From SCTD01 sp036675425 (GTDB lineage: Bacteria > Actinomycetota > Actinomycetes > Mycobacteriales > SCTD01), in NCBI GenBank assembly GCA_036675425.1, contig JAKFFB010000203.1, forward strand, positions 1 through 22,897: DNA of 22,897 nt, written 5' to 3'. This document shows positions 1 through 5,524 of this stretch, in pieces (the first letter of the stretch is position 1; the number at the start of each line of letters is the position of its first letter). The position numbers and the translations under genes are program-made. Below the pieces are notes generated by a model. That model was not told the origin of the DNA, searched no databases, and was given only the letters and a program-made list of their open reading frames with translations.

Positions 1-517
1 GCTTGGCCGCCCAGGCCGCGATGTAGGCGGTCGCCAGCTGGGAGCGGCTGCCGACCGGCGCCCTGCCGTAGACGACGTGCAGCTCGGCGACGAGCTTGAG
101 CTCCACGGCGACGACCGCGAGGGTCTCCGCGGTCAGCTGGAGCGGGGCGGCCAGCAGGGTCGGCGGGGCGGCGTGCTGCACGGCGGCGAGCGCCCCGCCC
201 GCCGCCCCGACGCCGGCGGTGGCGCGAGCGGCCGAGCGGATCAGGGCGTCCGCCAGCTCGTCGCCGGACAGGCCCTCGTGGTGGGAGCGCAGGGTGACCA
301 GGTCGCGCACCGGGATGTGCGGCGCCACCTGGTCCACCAGCTCGGCCAGCCACGACCCGGTGATCGCGGCCCGGGCGCCGACCGAGCGCGCGCCGGACCC
401 GAGCAGGCCGGTCAGCCGGACGAGCAGGCGGCCGCGCTCGGCCGTGTCGAGGTCGCGCGCGGCCAGCCGGCCGACGACCTCACCGACCTCCTCGCGACGC
501 TCCAGCTCGCCGGGCAT
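1..517 (-). CDS. Uncharacterised protein, C-terminus beyond window
   Basis: An open frame runs from the ATG at 517 (reading MPGELERREEVGEVV) to the left edge without a stop, so at least 172 residues are visible and the C-terminus is missing. The start lies 4 nt after the stop of the DUF4193 gene, so the two are probably translationally coupled. The first ~60 residues are charged and helical-looking; about residues 90-150 are rich in Ala, Gly, Val and Leu, including a GAAGGALAAVQ stretch and PPTLLAAPLQLTAETLAVVAV, which look like amphipathic or membrane-associated helices rather than a signal peptide. I see no catalytic motif. The Gly/Ala-rich helical layout faintly recalls EcsC-type proteins, but I would not assign that family. 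Coding status is well supported by frame integrity and strong GC3 bias; function is unknown. Confidence 0.8.
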   Translation of the reverse strand, partial: MPGELERREEVGEVVGRLAARDLDTAERGRLLVRLTGLLGSGARSVGARAAITGSWLAELVDQVAPHIPVRDLVTLRSHHEGLSGDELADALIRSAARATAGVGAAGGALAAVQHAAPPTLLAAPLQLTAETLAVVAVELKLVAELHVVYGRAPVGSRSQLATAYIAAWAAK

Positions 518-521
518 CGGG

Positions 522-818
522 CTAGGAGCACTCCTTGCAGATCAGCCGGCCGCCCTTGTCGGACGCCAGCTGGCTGCGGTGGTGCACCAGGAAGCAGCTG
601 CTGCAGGTGAACTCGTCGCTCTGCTTGGGCAGCACGCGGACGGTGAGCTCCTCGCCGGACAGGTCGGCCCCGGGCAGCTCGATCGCCTCGTTGAGGTCGG
701 CCTCGTCGACGTCGACGCTGCTGGACTGCGCCTCGGCGCGGCGCGCCTTCAGCTCCTCGAGGCTGTCCTCGGGCTCGTCGGCGTCCGAACGTCGTGGCTG
801 GTCGTAGTCGGTGGCCAT
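522..818 (-). CDS. DUF4193 zinc-ribbon protein
   Basis: A 98-residue acidic protein (MATDYDQPRR...) of the DUF4193 family, which is widespread in Actinobacteria and has no assigned biochemical function. The N-terminal two thirds is acidic and low-complexity (EDSLEELKARRAEAQ, DVDEADLNEAIELPGADLSGEEL), then comes a short beta-like segment (LTVRVLPKQSDEFTC). The C-terminus holds a CxxC...CxxC zinc-ribbon pair: CSSC at about residues 76-79 and CKEC at 94-97. The start at 818 is chosen over an in-frame ATG at 854 because AAGGAG lies 8-13 nt upstream of it and because the family begins with this MA-[TD]-DYD-type N-terminus. The downstream gene begins 4 nt after its stop. A single small zinc ribbon suggests a nucleic-acid or protein-interaction role, but that is inference. 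Confidence 0.93.
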   Translation of the reverse strand: MATDYDQPRRSDADEPEDSLEELKARRAEAQSSSVDVDEADLNEAIELPGADLSGEELTVRVLPKQSDEFTCSSCFLVHHRSQLASDKGGRLICKECS

Positions 819-850
819 GCTCAGGGGCTCCTTCGTCTTGTCCGGCGCGT

Positions 851-879
851 GCACAACGCACGGGAGGCCGCAGTTGTGC
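851..879. promoter_or_regulatory. Inverted repeat upstream of the DUF4193 gene
   Basis: GCACAAC (851-857) and GTTGTGC (873-879) form a perfect 7-bp inverted repeat with a 15-nt spacer, 33-61 nt upstream of the DUF4193 start codon in the 166-bp gap 819-984. It could be an operator or a leader hairpin. I see no convincing -35/-10 pair around it and nothing else of note in this gap. Two 7-bp arms could also occur by chance in GC-rich DNA. Confidence 0.3.
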
Positions 880-984
880 CCGGGGGTGCCGGGGCGGTGC
901 GAGCGCCAGAGGGTAGCGGGGTGGCGAGAGCTCTCCAGCCCCTCGTCCGCGTGATCTTCGTGACACCGCCGACGGGGGGTGCGG

Positions 985-1794
985 CTAGGGCGCCGGAGCC
1001 ATCCCCGCGAACTCCCAGAACAGCTCCGTGGCGTCGATGACGTCGCCCGGCTCGGTCCACCGGTGCCCGTAGCCGAGCAGCTTGCGGATGTCGATGTCGC
1101 TGCCCGGTGCGGCGCCCGGGATGGTGGGGACCGCGCGCAGGAAGGCCTGCAGCCGCTCGGAGTACTCCTCGCCCTCGAACGGCACGGCGGTGTCCTTCTC
1201 GCCGTGCAGGTGCAGCGCCCTGATCCGGCCGTTGCAGCGCGGGATCTCCAGGGTGCCGCTCATGACGCCGGCGGTCTGCACGAGGTCGGGCCGGTCGCAG
1301 GCGAAGCGGTAGGCCATCATCCCGCCGTTGCTGAAGCCCACGACGGAGATCCGGCTCGCCCCGCGGGTGCGCAGGTCGTTGACCACCTCGGCGAGGAAGG
1401 CGACGTCGTCGACGCCCTGCACGACCGACTCGCCGCAGCACAGGCCGGCGTTGAAGGACCGGCGCACGCCCTCGGGGTAGGCGACCAGGACTCCGTCGCG
1501 GTCAGCCAGCCGGTTGAAGCCGGTGCTGGCCGCCGCGTCCGCGGGATCGGACTTGAGCCCGTGCAGGAAGACCAGCGCCGGGCGCCCCTCGGCCAGCCGC
1601 GGTGCGGAGCGCAGCAGCGGCGGGACGTGCAGGACGTACGCCCGACCGCTCTCGAGCACCACCCGGCTGTCGGTGCCGGTGCGGACGGGGTCGAGCGCGC
1701 CGGCGAGCGGCGCGACGCTCCCGACGCCCACGACCAGCGCGACCAGGGTGCCGACGAGCACGGCGCGTCGGGAGAGCCTCAGCGTCCAGCCCAC
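985..1794 (-). CDS. Secreted PHB-depolymerase-like esterase (LpqC type)
   Basis: A 269-residue alpha/beta hydrolase of the polyhydroxybutyrate-depolymerase/feruloyl-esterase-like family (COG3509 type), expected to hydrolyse an ester outside the membrane. The N-terminus has Arg residues followed by a hydrophobic run (residues ~11-33), i.e. a signal peptide or anchor. Visible motifs are the oxyanion segment FLHGLKS (~76-82), the nucleophile elbow GFSNGG with Ser155, an acid candidate Asp201 in HGEKDTAVP, and a His244 candidate in GYGHRW. CC and CN motifs at ~119 and ~187 suggest a disulfide. The start is the GTG at 1794, because GGAGGGG sits 7 nt upstream; the longer frame up to an ATG at 1944 would overlap the tetR coding region by 90 nt and lacks signal-peptide character. 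It is last in the fadE-tetR cluster, 59 bp downstream of tetR, so cotranscription is plausible. The natural substrate is unknown. Confidence 0.88.
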   Translation of the reverse strand: MGWTLRLSRRAVLVGTLVALVVGVGSVAPLAGALDPVRTGTDSRVVLESGRAYVLHVPPLLRSAPRLAEGRPALVFLHGLKSDPADAAASTGFNRLADRDGVLVAYPEGVRRSFNAGLCCGESVVQGVDDVAFLAEVVNDLRTRGASRISVVGFSNGGMMAYRFACDRPDLVQTAGVMSGTLEIPRCNGRIRALHLHGEKDTAVPFEGEEYSERLQAFLRAVPTIPGAAPGSDIDIRKLLGYGHRWTEPGDVIDATELFWEFAGMAPAP

Positions 1795-1853
1795 CGACGC
1801 ACCCCTCCGCTCCTGGCTCGTCCCACAGATCGGCAGTCTCCCATGACCTTCGG

Positions 1854-2438
1854 CTACGGGGACGACGTCCCGTAGGCCCCGAAGAGCAGATCGGTCAGCT
1901 CCTGCACCAGCTCGGCGCGGGTGGCGCCACCGGTCTCGAGCCACCAGTCGCCGGCGGCCTGCACCATGCCCACGATCCCGTGCGCCCAGGCCGCCGCGCG
2001 TGCGGGCGAGGCGTCGATCTCGGCGGCGATGCCGTCGGCCAGCAGCGCCGACAGCCGGCGGGTGAAGGTGCGCACCTGCGACTGCGCCGGCGCCGCCTCG
2101 TCGGAGTGGACGAGGAAGCGGTAGACCTGCGGCTGCTCCTCGATCGCCGACAGGTAGGCCTCGATGGTCCGCTCGACCCGGCCGCGCCGGGTCGAGCCGG
2201 TCCCGAGCGCCGCCTGCAGGTCGCCGAGCAGCCGGGTGGTGTAGCGCTCGGCCAGAGCGGCGTACAGCCCGCTCTTGTCGCCGAAGTGGCGGTAGAGGAT
2301 CGGCTTGCTGATCCCCGCCTCGGCGGCGATGGCGGCCATCGACGCGGCCGGCCCGTCGCGGTGGACGATGCGGTCGGCCGCGTCGAGCAGCTCCTCCCGC
2401 CGGGCGGCCCGGTCCCGCAGCGGGACCGGCTCGCTCAC
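1854..2438 (-). CDS. TetR/AcrR-family transcriptional regulator
   Basis: A 194-residue TetR-family repressor. The N-terminal helix-turn-helix lies at about residues 12-58, with the family signature ASMAAIAAEAGISKPILYRHF followed by GDKSGLYAALAERY. The C-terminal ~130 residues are the variable helical ligand/dimerisation domain, including paired Trp in GDWWLETGG. It starts with GTG at 2438, overlapping the TGA of the upstream acyl-CoA dehydrogenase gene in a GTGA arrangement, so the two are translationally coupled. Its most likely targets are the two 17-bp palindromes at 3717-3733 and 3797-3813 in the divergent promoter region heading this same transcript, making it an autoregulated local repressor. 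Given the neighbours, an acyl-CoA or fatty-acid-like inducer is a reasonable guess but not shown by the sequence. Confidence 0.93.
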   Translation of the reverse strand: MSEPVPLRDRAARREELLDAADRIVHRDGPAASMAAIAAEAGISKPILYRHFGDKSGLYAALAERYTTRLLGDLQAALGTGSTRRGRVERTIEAYLSAIEEQPQVYRFLVHSDEAAPAQSQVRTFTRRLSALLADGIAAEIDASPARAAAWAHGIVGMVQAAGDWWLETGGATRAELVQELTDLLFGAYGTSSP

Positions 2439-3694
2439 GGGATCTGGTGCCCGGAGATCGCGCGGCTGATGATCAGGCGCTGGATCTCGCTGGTGCCCTC
2501 GAAGATCGTGTAGATCTTGGCGTCGCGGTGCCAGCGCTCCACGGGGTACTCGCGGGTGTAGCCGTTGCCGCCCAGGATCTGGATCGCCTTCTCCGTCACC
2601 TCGACCGCGGTCTCGCCGGCGAACAGCTTGCTCATCGAGCCCTCACCGGCGGTGAACGGGACGTTGTTCTTGCCCATCCAGGCGGCACGCCAGACGAGCA
2701 GGCGGCTCGCGTCGAGCTTGGTCTTCATGTCGGCGAGCATGAACGCGATGCCCTGGTTCTCGACGATCGGGCGGCCGAACTGCTCGCGCGTCTTGGCGTA
2801 CTCCAGCGCGTACTCGTAGGCGGCGCGGGCGATGCCGACGGCCTGCGCGCCCACGGCCGGGCGGGACGCCTCGAAGGTGGCCATGGCGGCCTGGCCGCCC
2901 TTGACGCGGGAGCGGTCCAGCTTCTCGCCGCGGGCGAGGGCGGCGGCGCGCTCGCGGGCGCGGTTCAGCCGCTCGTCGAGGGCCTCCTTGCCGCCGAGCA
3001 GCGCGGAGCCGGGCAGCCGGCAGTTGTCGAGGATGACCTCGCTGGTGTGGCTGGCGCGGATGCCGTGCTTCTTGAACTTCTGGCCCTGCGAGAGGCCCTT
3101 GCCCTTGAACTCCGGCCCGATGACGAACGACGCCTGGCCGCGCGCCTTGAGCTCGGCGTCGACCGTGGCGACGACCACGTGCACGTCGGCGATGCCGCCG
3201 TTGGTGATCCACGTCTTCACGCCGTTGAGGACCCACTCGTCCTTGGCCTCGTCGTAGACGGCGGTGGTCTTCATGCTCGAGACGTCGGAGCCGGCGTTCG
3301 GCTCGGAGACGGCGAGTGCGGCGAGCTTGACGTCGTTCTCGTCGCCGAAGCACTGCGGCACCCACTCGCCGATCTGGTCGAGCGTGCCGTTGCTCAGGAT
3401 GCCGGCGACGCCGAGCGTCGTGCCGACGATCGACAGGCCGATGCCCGCGTCACCCCAGAACAGCTCCTCCATGGTGATCGGGAGGCTGATGCCGCTCTCG
3501 TCGCCCCAGCTGCTGGCGAAGAAGTCCAGGGAGTAGATGCCGGCCTTGGCCGCCTCCTGGATGATCGGCCAGGGCGTCTCCTCGCGCTCGTCCCACTCCG
3601 ACGCCGCGGGGCGGATGACGTTCTCCGAGAACTCGTGCAGCCACTTCTGCAGGGTCTGCTGGTCCTCGGTCAGCTCGAGGGTGAAGCCGGGCAT
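2435..3694 (-). CDS. Acyl-CoA dehydrogenase (homomeric FadE type)
   Basis: A 419-residue FAD-dependent acyl-CoA dehydrogenase that would introduce the alpha,beta double bond into an acyl-CoA. All three ACAD domains are recognisable: helical N-domain (~8-125), beta middle domain with LAALAVSEPNAGSD (~124-137) and WITNGG (~162-167), and C-terminal domain with ARTREQFG-like AKTREQFGRP (~300-309), LGGNGYTREYP (~374-384) and the active-site motif YTIFEGTSEIQ with Glu399 in the usual catalytic-base position. An Ala/Arg-rich insertion (~236-265, EALDERLNRARERAA...) lengthens it by about 30 residues over the usual ~385. The start at 3694 is preceded by a GGAG ribosome site. It heads the minus-strand operon with tetR and the esterase, and its promoter overlaps a palindrome. 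The chain length or branching of the substrate cannot be read from the sequence. Confidence 0.95.
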   Translation of the reverse strand: MPGFTLELTEDQQTLQKWLHEFSENVIRPAASEWDEREETPWPIIQEAAKAGIYSLDFFASSWGDESGISLPITMEELFWGDAGIGLSIVGTTLGVAGILSNGTLDQIGEWVPQCFGDENDVKLAALAVSEPNAGSDVSSMKTTAVYDEAKDEWVLNGVKTWITNGGIADVHVVVATVDAELKARGQASFVIGPEFKGKGLSQGQKFKKHGIRASHTSEVILDNCRLPGSALLGGKEALDERLNRARERAAALARGEKLDRSRVKGGQAAMATFEASRPAVGAQAVGIARAAYEYALEYAKTREQFGRPIVENQGIAFMLADMKTKLDASRLLVWRAAWMGKNNVPFTAGEGSMSKLFAGETAVEVTEKAIQILGGNGYTREYPVERWHRDAKIYTIFEGTSEIQRLIISRAISGHQIP

Positions 3695-3716
3695 GGTGTC
3701 TCCTGGGTCCGGGGGG

Positions 3717-3733
3717 TGTTACCGCGGGTAACA
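3717..3733. promoter_or_regulatory. Operator 1, 17-bp palindrome TGTTACC-N3-GGTAACA
   Basis: The sequence TGTTACCGCGGGTAACA has perfect 7-bp arms and a 3-nt centre, typical of TetR-family operators. It covers the end of the proposed -10 box and the expected transcription start of the acyl-CoA dehydrogenase promoter on the minus strand. An inverted copy lies 80 bp away (centre to centre). Binding by the adjacent TetR is inferred. Confidence 0.85.
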
Positions 3734-3760
3734 GTGATCCCCGAGCAGCCGGGTTGTCAA
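3731..3760 (-). promoter_or_regulatory. Promoter for the acyl-CoA dehydrogenase operon
   Basis: On the minus strand a consensus -35 TTGACA (3760-3755) is followed after 18 nt by CACTGT (3736-3731) as a weak -10. The predicted start falls at about 3724, inside operator 1, leaving a ~30-nt leader with a GGAG site before the ATG at 3694. The -35 is convincing; the -10 is approximate. Confidence 0.55.
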
Positions 3761-3788
3761 GCGCGACACTGCTCACAGGCGCCAGCCC

Positions 3789-3817
3789 TTGACGTCTGTT
3801 ACCCGCGGTAACACTCT
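3789..3817 (+). promoter_or_regulatory. Promoter for the divergent alpha/beta hydrolase
   Basis: TTGACG (3789-3794) and CACTCT (3812-3817) are separated by 17 nt and mirror the opposing promoter (TTGACA...CACTGT). The expected start coincides with the ATG at 3824. There is no properly spaced Shine-Dalgarno sequence (GAGG at 3818-3821 is too close), so the mRNA is probably leaderless. Operator 2 occupies the -35/-10 spacer. Confidence 0.5.
3797..3813. promoter_or_regulatory. Operator 2, 17-bp palindrome TGTTACC-N3-GGTAACA
   Basis: The sequence TGTTACCCGCGGTAACA is the exact reverse complement of operator 1 and has the same 7-bp arms. It lies between the proposed -35 and -10 of the plus-strand hydrolase promoter, a position expected to block RNA polymerase. 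Two exact 17-mers flanking one divergent promoter are very unlikely to be chance. Confidence 0.85.
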
Positions 3818-3823
3818 GAGGTC

Positions 3824-4738
3824 ATGGCAGACGTCGTGTGGTCCGAGATCCCCGTCCACGGTCACCGGGTGCGCTACGCCGAGTCCGGCGCTGCGTCCGG
3901 TGGACCGGTCGTCGTGCTGGTGCACGGCATCGCCTCGCGGGCGGCGCAGTGGGAGTCGGTGATGGCCCAGCTCGGCGAGTCCTGCCACGTGATCGCCCCC
4001 GACCTGCTCGGCCACGGTGAGTCGGCCAAGCCGCGGGGCGACTACTCCCTCGGCGCGCACGCCTGCGGCATCCGCGACCTGATGGCCGCCCTCGGCCACG
4101 ACCGCGTCTCGCTCGTCGGCCACTCCCTCGGCGGCGGCATCGCGATGCAGTACGCCTACCAGTTCCCGGAGCGGGTCGAGCGCCTCGCCCTGGTCTGCTC
4201 CGGCGGCCTCGGCCGGGAGGTGAGCGTCTTCCTGCGCGCGGCGACCCTGCCCGGCTCCGAGCTGGTGCTGCCCCTGCTGGCCGGGTCGTGGACCCGGGCG
4301 GCCGCGGGCAAGGTCCGCTCGTTGCTGGACCTCGCGCGGGTTCCCGTCCCGAAGGGCCTCGCGGAGTGCCTGGTCGGCGTCGGGTCGATGAGCGACCGCG
4401 GCACACGCTCGGCCTTCCTGCACACCGCCCGCAGCGTGCTGGACCCGGCCGGCCAGCGGGTCGACGCGCGCGACCGCCTCTACCTCGCGGCCGACCTGCC
4501 GCTGTTCGTCGTCTGGGGGCGCAAGGACGCGATCATCCCCGTGGCGCACGGGGAGTCGCTGGCCGCATCGGTGCCCGGCACCACCCTCGAGGTCTTCGAG
4601 CAGTCGGGGCACTTCCCGCACCTCACCGAGCCGGCCCGGCTCGCCTCCGTGCTCGCGCGCTGGGTCGAGTCCACCCCCGCCGTGCAGCTCGACCCGTCGA
4701 CGCTGACCTCTCGGCTGCGGCCCCCGCTCAGCGCCTGA
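3824..4738 (+). CDS. Alpha/beta-fold hydrolase
   Basis: A 304-residue cytoplasmic alpha/beta hydrolase with no signal peptide. The full triad is visible: oxyanion segment VLVHGIASR (~31-39), nucleophile elbow GHSLGG with Ser101, acid Asp235 in WGRKDAIIP, and His263 in SGHFPH. PDLLGHGESAKP (~59-70) is the classic loop of this superfamily, and a cap region spans ~130-215. Length and motifs fit lipase/esterase or C-C hydrolase-like members common in actinobacterial lipid catabolism; the substrate is not determinable. It is transcribed divergently from the acyl-CoA dehydrogenase-tetR operon under a shared palindromic operator, so it probably acts in the same pathway, for example releasing or processing an acyl substrate. 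It is followed by a GC-rich terminator hairpin. Confidence 0.93.
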   Translation: MADVVWSEIPVHGHRVRYAESGAASGGPVVVLVHGIASRAAQWESVMAQLGESCHVIAPDLLGHGESAKPRGDYSLGAHACGIRDLMAALGHDRVSLVGHSLGGGIAMQYAYQFPERVERLALVCSGGLGREVSVFLRAATLPGSELVLPLLAGSWTRAAAGKVRSLLDLARVPVPKGLAECLVGVGSMSDRGTRSAFLHTARSVLDPAGQRVDARDRLYLAADLPLFVVWGRKDAIIPVAHGESLAASVPGTTLEVFEQSGHFPHLTEPARLASVLARWVESTPAVQLDPSTLTSRLRPPLSA

Positions 4739-4782
4739 CCCAACCCAGGCGCCCGCAGCCCTGGCCGGCCCCGGGGAGCAGA

Positions 4783-4802
4783 CCCCGCGGCCAGCCGCGG
4801 GG
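4783..4802. terminator. GC-rich hairpin between convergent genes
   Basis: CCCCGCGG (4783-4790), loop CCAG, and CCGCGGGG (4795-4802) form a perfect 8-bp stem with a tetraloop, 44 nt after the hydrolase stop and before the tail of the convergent DUF3105 gene. There is no T-tract, as is common for actinobacterial terminators. It could serve both strands. The rest of 4739-4903 shows only a 16-bp direct repeat near its right end. Confidence 0.55.
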
Positions 4803-4877
4803 AAGCCTCCCCAGCCTCGGGTCCCGCCACGGCCCGGCGGCGACGCCCCGGCGCGACCCCGGCCCGGCTGACGCCGA

Positions 4878-4921
4878 AGGCGGCGGTGCCGAGGGCGGCT
4901 GTCTCAGGCGGCGGTGCCGAG
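4878..4921. repeat. 16-bp direct repeat spanning a stop codon
   Basis: AGGCGGCGGTGCCGAG occurs at 4878-4893 and again at 4906-4921, a 28-bp period. The second copy contains part of the stop and last codons of the DUF3105 lipoprotein gene (minus strand); the first lies just downstream in non-coding DNA. It looks like a small tandem duplication of the gene's 3' end. Confidence 0.6.
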
Positions 4922-5524
4922 CTGGCCGCGGGCCTCGCGCGGGGTCACTCCCCCGCCGCGGCAGGGGGCGCCCTTCTCCCCGCCCTGGCCGCCGCCGGCG
5001 TAGGCCTCGACGAACTGCGCCAGGCGCGGGTCGTCCACGCTGCTCGCCTCCAGGCCGGCGCCCCAGGTCACCGCGACGACCCGCGAGTCGAGCCCGTCCT
5101 GGGGGCTGACGAGGACGTACTCCTCGTTCGTCTCCGCCAGCTCCGCCAGCGCCTTGACCTCGTCGTCGGCGAGGTCGGGGTCGTACGCCAGCCACACCGC
5201 GCCGTGCTCGAGGGAGTGCACGGCGAACTCCACGGGCACCTGCTCGTCGTAGACGTCACAGGCCAGCCAGCGCGCGTTGTGCGGGCCGCCCAGGGGCGGG
5301 ATGCGGTCGTACTCGATCGGCCCGGCGACGTGGTCGTGGCTCGGGTCCTCGGCGAGCACCTCGAGACCGTCGATGTCGGGGGCAGCGGTCGGCGCAGCGC
5401 TCGGGACGGAGGTCGCCGACGGCGACGCGCTCGCGCTCGGGGTGGGCGCCGCCGACTCCTCCTGGTCGCCGGAGCACCCGGTCAGCAGCACCGCCGCGAC
5501 GACCACCGGGAACAGGCCCCTCAC
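4904..5524 (-). CDS. DUF3105 lipoprotein
   Basis: A 206-residue predicted lipoprotein. The N-terminus is VRGLFPVVVAAVLLTGC, with a lipobox LTGC and lipidated Cys17, followed by a Ser/Ala/Pro-rich linker (~20-50). The DUF3105 domain follows, with its hallmark residues HDH (64-66), GGPHNARWLACDVYDEQVP (79-97) and HSLEHGAVW (103-111). The clustered His and Cys residues suggest a metal site, though the family has no established activity. A final Cys188 lies in a Gly-rich tail. The GTG start at 5524 overlaps the TGA of glgC (GTGA); a longer upstream frame lies wholly inside glgC, so it is rejected. Coupling to glgC implies coexpression, but a functional link to glucan synthesis is unproven. Confidence 0.9.
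   Translation of the reverse strand: MRGLFPVVVAAVLLTGCSGDQEESAAPTPSASASPSATSVPSAAPTAAPDIDGLEVLAEDPSHDHVAGPIEYDRIPPLGGPHNARWLACDVYDEQVPVEFAVHSLEHGAVWLAYDPDLADDEVKALAELAETNEEYVLVSPQDGLDSRVVAVTWGAGLEASSVDDPRLAQFVEAYAGGGQGGEKGAPCRGGGVTPREARGQLGTAA

Noticed and set aside
96..1040. Plus-strand open frames over the first kilobase
   Set aside because: They are antisense to the DUF4193 gene, its downstream partner and the esterase; composition is Ala/Arg/Ser-rich with no family match.
1854..1875. Possible hairpin CTACGGG/CCCGTAG at the end of tetR
   Set aside because: It lies over the last codons and stop of tetR, has only 7 bp, and its sequence is explained by coding; no tract or spacing supports a terminator.
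985..1944. Longer esterase frame starting with ATG at 1944
   Set aside because: The extra residues overlap tetR, have no signal-peptide character, and a GTG at 1794 has a good ribosome site directly before a hydrophobic signal.
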